A stretch of DNA of 17,655 bases, taken from contig CAISLL010000278.1 of the NCBI GenBank assembly GCA_903886165.1, positions 1 to 17,655 of the forward strand. Direction: 5' to 3'. Within the stretch, counting starts at the first letter, position 1, and each line of letters opens with the position of its first letter. The position numbers and the translations under genes were made by a program. This document shows, piece by piece, positions 14,531 through 17,655 of this stretch. The notes beneath the pieces are model-generated. The model had not been told where the DNA came from and searched no databases. It worked only from the letters and a program-made list of their open reading frames with translations. Origin of the DNA: an uncultured beta proteobacterium. Lineage in GTDB: Bacteria > Pseudomonadota > Gammaproteobacteria > Burkholderiales > Burkholderiaceae_C.

Positions 14531-16084
14531 ATGCAACTCAATCCCGCAGAAATTTCTGAACTGATCAAGAGCCGTATTGAAGGACTGTCTGCCATTGCAG
14601 ATATCCGCAATCAGGGAACGGTTGTGTCCGTTACCGACGGTATTTGCCGCATTCACGGCTTGTCTGACGTGATGCAGGGCGAAATGCTTGAATTCCCGGC
14701 TGATGCTGAGGGTCAACCCAGCTACGGCTTGGCACTGAACCTGGAGCGTGATTCTGTCGGCGCCGTGATTTTGGGCTCCTACGAGCACATCTCCGAAGGC
14801 GACACGGTCAAGTGCACCGGTCGTATTCTTGAAGTGCCCGTTGGCCCCGAGCTCAAGGGACGCGTGGTCAACGCCCTGGGTCAGCCGATCGACGGCAAAG
14901 GCCCGATCAACGCAAAAATGACCGACGTGATCGAAAAGGTTGCGCCAGGTGTGATTGCCCGTCAATCGGTGGACCAACCCATGCAAACCGGCCTGAAGTC
15001 GATCGACTCCATGGTGCCGGTCGGTCGCGGCCAGCGCGAGTTGATCATTGGTGACCGTCAAACCGGCAAGACTGCCGTTGCTATTGACGCGATCATTAAC
15101 CAGAAGGGTCAGAACATGACCTGTGTGTATGTGGCCATCGGTCAAAAAGCCTCCAGCGTCAAAAACGTGGTGCGCTCGCTGGAACAAGCCGGTGCCATGG
15201 AATACACCATTGTGGTGGCTGCTACTGCCTCTGAATCCGCCGCCATGCAATATGTCGCCGCGTATTCGGGTTGTTCGATGGGTGAATACTTCCGCGACCG
15301 TGGGGAAGATGCATTGATTGTGTACGACGACCTCTCCAAACAGGCTGTCGCTTACCGTCAGGTGTCATTGTTGCTGCGTCGTCCACCAGGACGTGAAGCC
15401 TACCCTGGCGACGTGTTCTACCTCCACAGCCGTCTGCTGGAGCGGGCCGCTCGTGTGAACGCCAAGTATGTGGAAGACTTTACCAAAGGTGCCGTGACAG
15501 GCAAGACGGGTTCATTGACTGCCTTGCCAATCATTGAAACCCAGGCGGGTGACGTGTCTGCGTTCGTGCCGACCAACGTGATTTCCATCACTGACGGACA
15601 GATCTTCCTGGAAACATCGCTGTTCAATTCAGGCGTTCGGCCGGCGATCAACGCCGGTATTTCCGTGTCTCGCGTCGGCGGTGCTGCACAGACCAAGTTG
15701 ATCAAGAGCCTGTCTGGCGGTATCCGTACCGACTTGGCCCAGTACCGTGAGTTGGCTGCGTTTGCGCAGTTTGCCTCCGACCTTGACGAAGCCACTCGGA
15801 AGCAACTGGACCGCGGTGCCCGCGTGACCGAACTGCTCAAGCAAGCCCAGTACAGCCCGTTGCCGATCTCCTTGATGGGTGCCACGCTGTTCGCTGTGAA
15901 CAAGGGTTACCTTGACGACATCGCAGTGAACAAGGTTTTGGCATTCGAGCACGGCCTGCACGGCTACTTGAAAGACAAAAACGCCGCATTGCTGGCTAAG
16001 CTGGAAGCCGCGCGCGCGATGGACAAGGACGCTGAGGCAGAATTGAACACCGCAATTGCTGCCTTCAAGAAGTCGTTTGCCTAA
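14531..16084 (+). CDS. atpA: F1Fo ATP synthase subunit alpha
   Basis: The product is 517 residues (E. coli 513) from ATG 14531, with GGAAAGAG just upstream. Alpha carries the non-catalytic nucleotide sites and completes the catalytic sites on beta. The beta-barrel domain covers about 25-95. The P-loop GDRQTGKT is at 174-181 and the Walker B region is ALIVYDDLSK (261-270). The arginine finger is R381 in ISVSRVGGAAQ, matching E. coli R376. The C-terminal helical domain ends in AAFKKSFA. There is no truncation or odd residue, and it is 29 bp upstream of atpG. Confidence 0.98.
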   Translation: MQLNPAEISELIKSRIEGLSAIADIRNQGTVVSVTDGICRIHGLSDVMQGEMLEFPADAEGQPSYGLALNLERDSVGAVILGSYEHISEGDTVKCTGRILEVPVGPELKGRVVNALGQPIDGKGPINAKMTDVIEKVAPGVIARQSVDQPMQTGLKSIDSMVPVGRGQRELIIGDRQTGKTAVAIDAIINQKGQNMTCVYVAIGQKASSVKNVVRSLEQAGAMEYTIVVAATASESAAMQYVAAYSGCSMGEYFRDRGEDALIVYDDLSKQAVAYRQVSLLLRRPPGREAYPGDVFYLHSRLLERAARVNAKYVEDFTKGAVTGKTGSLTALPIIETQAGDVSAFVPTNVISITDGQIFLETSLFNSGVRPAINAGISVSRVGGAAQTKLIKSLSGGIRTDLAQYRELAAFAQFASDLDEATRKQLDRGARVTELLKQAQYSPLPISLMGATLFAVNKGYLDDIAVNKVLAFEHGLHGYLKDKNAALLAKLEAARAMDKDAEAELNTAIAAFKKSFA

Positions 16085-16113
16085 GGTCACCTCGCAACTG
16101 ATAGGAGACTGAT

Positions 16114-17010
16114 ATGGCAACTGGCAAGGAAATACGCGGCAAGATCAAGAACTTCGAAAGCACGAAGAAGATCACCAAAGCCATGGAGATGATTTCCGTC
16201 TCTAAAATGCGCAGGGCACAAGAGCGCATGCGTGCAGCCCGGCCTTACTCGGATAAGGTGCGTAACATTGCGGCCCACCTGGGTCGCGCCAATCCCGAGT
16301 ACGTTCACGCGTTCATGAAGCGCAACGAAGCCAAGAAAGTGGGTCTCATTGTGGTCACCACGGACAAGGGCTTGTGCGGTGGTCTCAACACCAACGTGCT
16401 TCGTGGTGTGACCAACTTGTTGCGTGAGACGCAGGCTGGCGGCATGACCACGCAAGCGGTCGCGATCGGCAACAAAGGCTTGGGCTTTCTCAATCGCATC
16501 GGTGCAAACGTCGTGGCCCATGTGACCCAACTGGGTGACCGGCCCCATCTGGAGCGCCTGATTGGCCCGGTCAAAGTGTTGCTTGATGCCTATGCAAAGG
16601 GCGAAGTGAATGCGGTTTTCTTGTCCTACACCCGTTTCATCAACACGATGAAGCAGGAAGTTGTGATGGAGCAATTGCTGCCTTTGTCTGCTCTTCAGAT
16701 GCAGGAAGACGCCCGCGCCAGTGAAGCCTCAAGCGGTGTCAAGCACGCCTGGGACTACATTTATGAGCCGGACGCCCAAGCGGTCATCGATGACCTGCTG
16801 GTGCGTTACGTTGAAGCGCTGGTGTTCCAGGCCGTGGCCGAAAACATGGCGTCCGAGCATGCGGCGCGCATGGTCGCCATGAAGGCTGCCACTGACAACG
16901 CCGGCAACGTGATTGCCGAACTGAAACTGGTCTACAACAAGACCCGTCAGGCAGCCATCACCAAAGAGTTGTCAGAAATCGTCTCCGGTGCAGCCGCCAT
17001 CAGCGCCTAA
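16114..17010 (+). CDS. atpG: F1Fo ATP synthase subunit gamma
   Basis: The product is 298 residues (E. coli 287) from ATG 16114, with AGGAG at 16103-16107. Gamma is the central shaft that couples rotation of the c-ring to catalysis. The N-terminal helix has the family sequence GKEIRGKIKNFESTKKITKA (4-23), followed by MEMISVSKMRRAQ. The central Rossmann-like part includes the conserved TTDKGLCGGLNTN. The C-terminal helix contains NAGNVIAELKLVYNKTRQA and ends EIVSGAAAISA, the expected partner of the N-terminal coiled coil. It is followed by a 48-bp gap with an RBS (GGAG, 17046-17049) for atpD. Confidence 0.97.
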   Translation: MATGKEIRGKIKNFESTKKITKAMEMISVSKMRRAQERMRAARPYSDKVRNIAAHLGRANPEYVHAFMKRNEAKKVGLIVVTTDKGLCGGLNTNVLRGVTNLLRETQAGGMTTQAVAIGNKGLGFLNRIGANVVAHVTQLGDRPHLERLIGPVKVLLDAYAKGEVNAVFLSYTRFINTMKQEVVMEQLLPLSALQMQEDARASEASSGVKHAWDYIYEPDAQAVIDDLLVRYVEALVFQAVAENMASEHAARMVAMKAATDNAGNVIAELKLVYNKTRQAAITKELSEIVSGAAAISA

Positions 17011-17058
17011 GCCACAGCAACCCGCTAGCAAGATTCAAATTTATTGGAGCAGAACCAA

Positions 17059-17655
17059 ATGGCTCAAGAGAACCAAACGAACGCAAGCGTTCAAGGCAAG
17101 ATTGTTCAGTGCATTGGCGCTGTGGTTGACGTGGAGTTTCCGCGTGACCAGATGCCCCGCATCTATGACGCCCTCAAACTTGAAGGCACCTCATTGACAC
17201 TGGAAGTTCAGCAGCAACTCGGCGACGGCATTGTGCGCACGATTGCGCTGGGTTCAAGCGACGGTTTGCGCCGTGGTTTGATGGTGACCAACACCCATAA
17301 CCCGATTTCAGTGCCGGTCGGTACAGCCACACTGGGTCGCATCATGGACGTGCTGGGTAACCCGATTGACGAGCGTGGCCCTGTCAACTCGGCCAAACTC
17401 TCTTCCATTCACCGCAAGGCACCGACTTACGACGAACTCAGCCCTTCACAAGAGCTGCTGGAAACCGGCATCAAGGTGATTGACTTGGTGTGTCCGTTCG
17501 CCAAGGGCGGCAAGGTGGGTCTGTTCGGCGGCGCCGGCGTGGGCAAGACCGTGAACATGATGGAACTCATCAACAACATCGCCAAAGCGCACAGCGGTTT
17601 GTCGGTGTTTGCCGGTGTGGGCGAGCGTACCCGTGAAGGCAACGACTTCTATCAC
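17059..17655 (+). CDS. atpD: F1Fo ATP synthase subunit beta (3' end outside window)
   Basis: ATG 17059 opens a frame of 199 codons that runs off the window without a stop, so about 40% of a normal 465-residue beta is present. Beta holds the catalytic ATP sites. The N-terminal barrel begins GKIVQCIGAVVDVEFPRDQM (13-32). The P-loop GGAGVGKT is at 157-164 (K163, T164), and the catalytic glutamate and its neighbour are E189 and R190 in GERTREGNDFYH. Numbering is shifted by eight from E. coli, showing a slightly longer N-terminus. atpC is expected beyond the window. Confidence 0.97.
   Translation, partial: MAQENQTNASVQGKIVQCIGAVVDVEFPRDQMPRIYDALKLEGTSLTLEVQQQLGDGIVRTIALGSSDGLRRGLMVTNTHNPISVPVGTATLGRIMDVLGNPIDERGPVNSAKLSSIHRKAPTYDELSPSQELLETGIKVIDLVCPFAKGGKVGLFGGAGVGKTVNMMELINNIAKAHSGLSVFAGVGERTREGNDFYH

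Noticed and set aside
14321..15250. 309-codon - strand frame opposite atpH and atpA
   Set aside because: It overlaps two highly conserved ATP synthase genes and has no recognisable domain.

Overview
The window looks like chromosomal DNA from a betaproteobacterium of the order Burkholderiales, probably family Comamonadaceae (Rhodoferax/Polaromonas-like). This rests on the order ybeD-lipB-lipA divergent from atpIBEFHAGD, the moderately high GC, the protein style and short intergenic repeats. It is inference, not a database match. No tRNA, rRNA, CRISPR array or insertion sequence was seen.

Left part (1-5740) is the accessory and most interesting region. Three genes on the + strand encode envelope-type proteins: a 5'-truncated protein with one alpha/beta domain, a secreted CsgG-like protein without cysteine, and a membrane-anchored Ser/Thr protein kinase. 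The kinase's roughly 430-residue outer part resembles FlgT/LPP20-type domains and shares a domain pattern with the first gene. Facing them on the - strand is a class III adenylate cyclase with a C-terminal FHA (phosphothreonine-reading) domain. A secreted DUF3617 protein follows on the + strand. The kinase and FHA-cyclase pair suggests an envelope-sensing pathway that could link protein phosphorylation to cAMP.

Middle part (5741-11575, all - strand) holds a 1159-residue SWIM/SNF2-family helicase flanked by short related repeats, one of which supplies its last codons and stop. Next comes the lipoate operon ybeD (DUF493)-lipB-lipA. lipB carries an unusual in-frame insertion of about 45 residues that contains a REP-like palindrome and a nine-base homopolymer, while keeping its catalytic Lys and Cys.

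Right part (11576-17655, + strand) is the F1Fo ATP synthase operon in canonical order, atpI-atpB-atpE-atpF-atpH-atpA-atpG-atpD, cut by the window end inside atpD. Key residues for proton translocation and catalysis are present. The c-subunit lacks the usual sodium-binding ligands, so the enzyme should be proton-coupled. The shared 146-bp divergent region between ybeD and atpI holds the candidate promoter.
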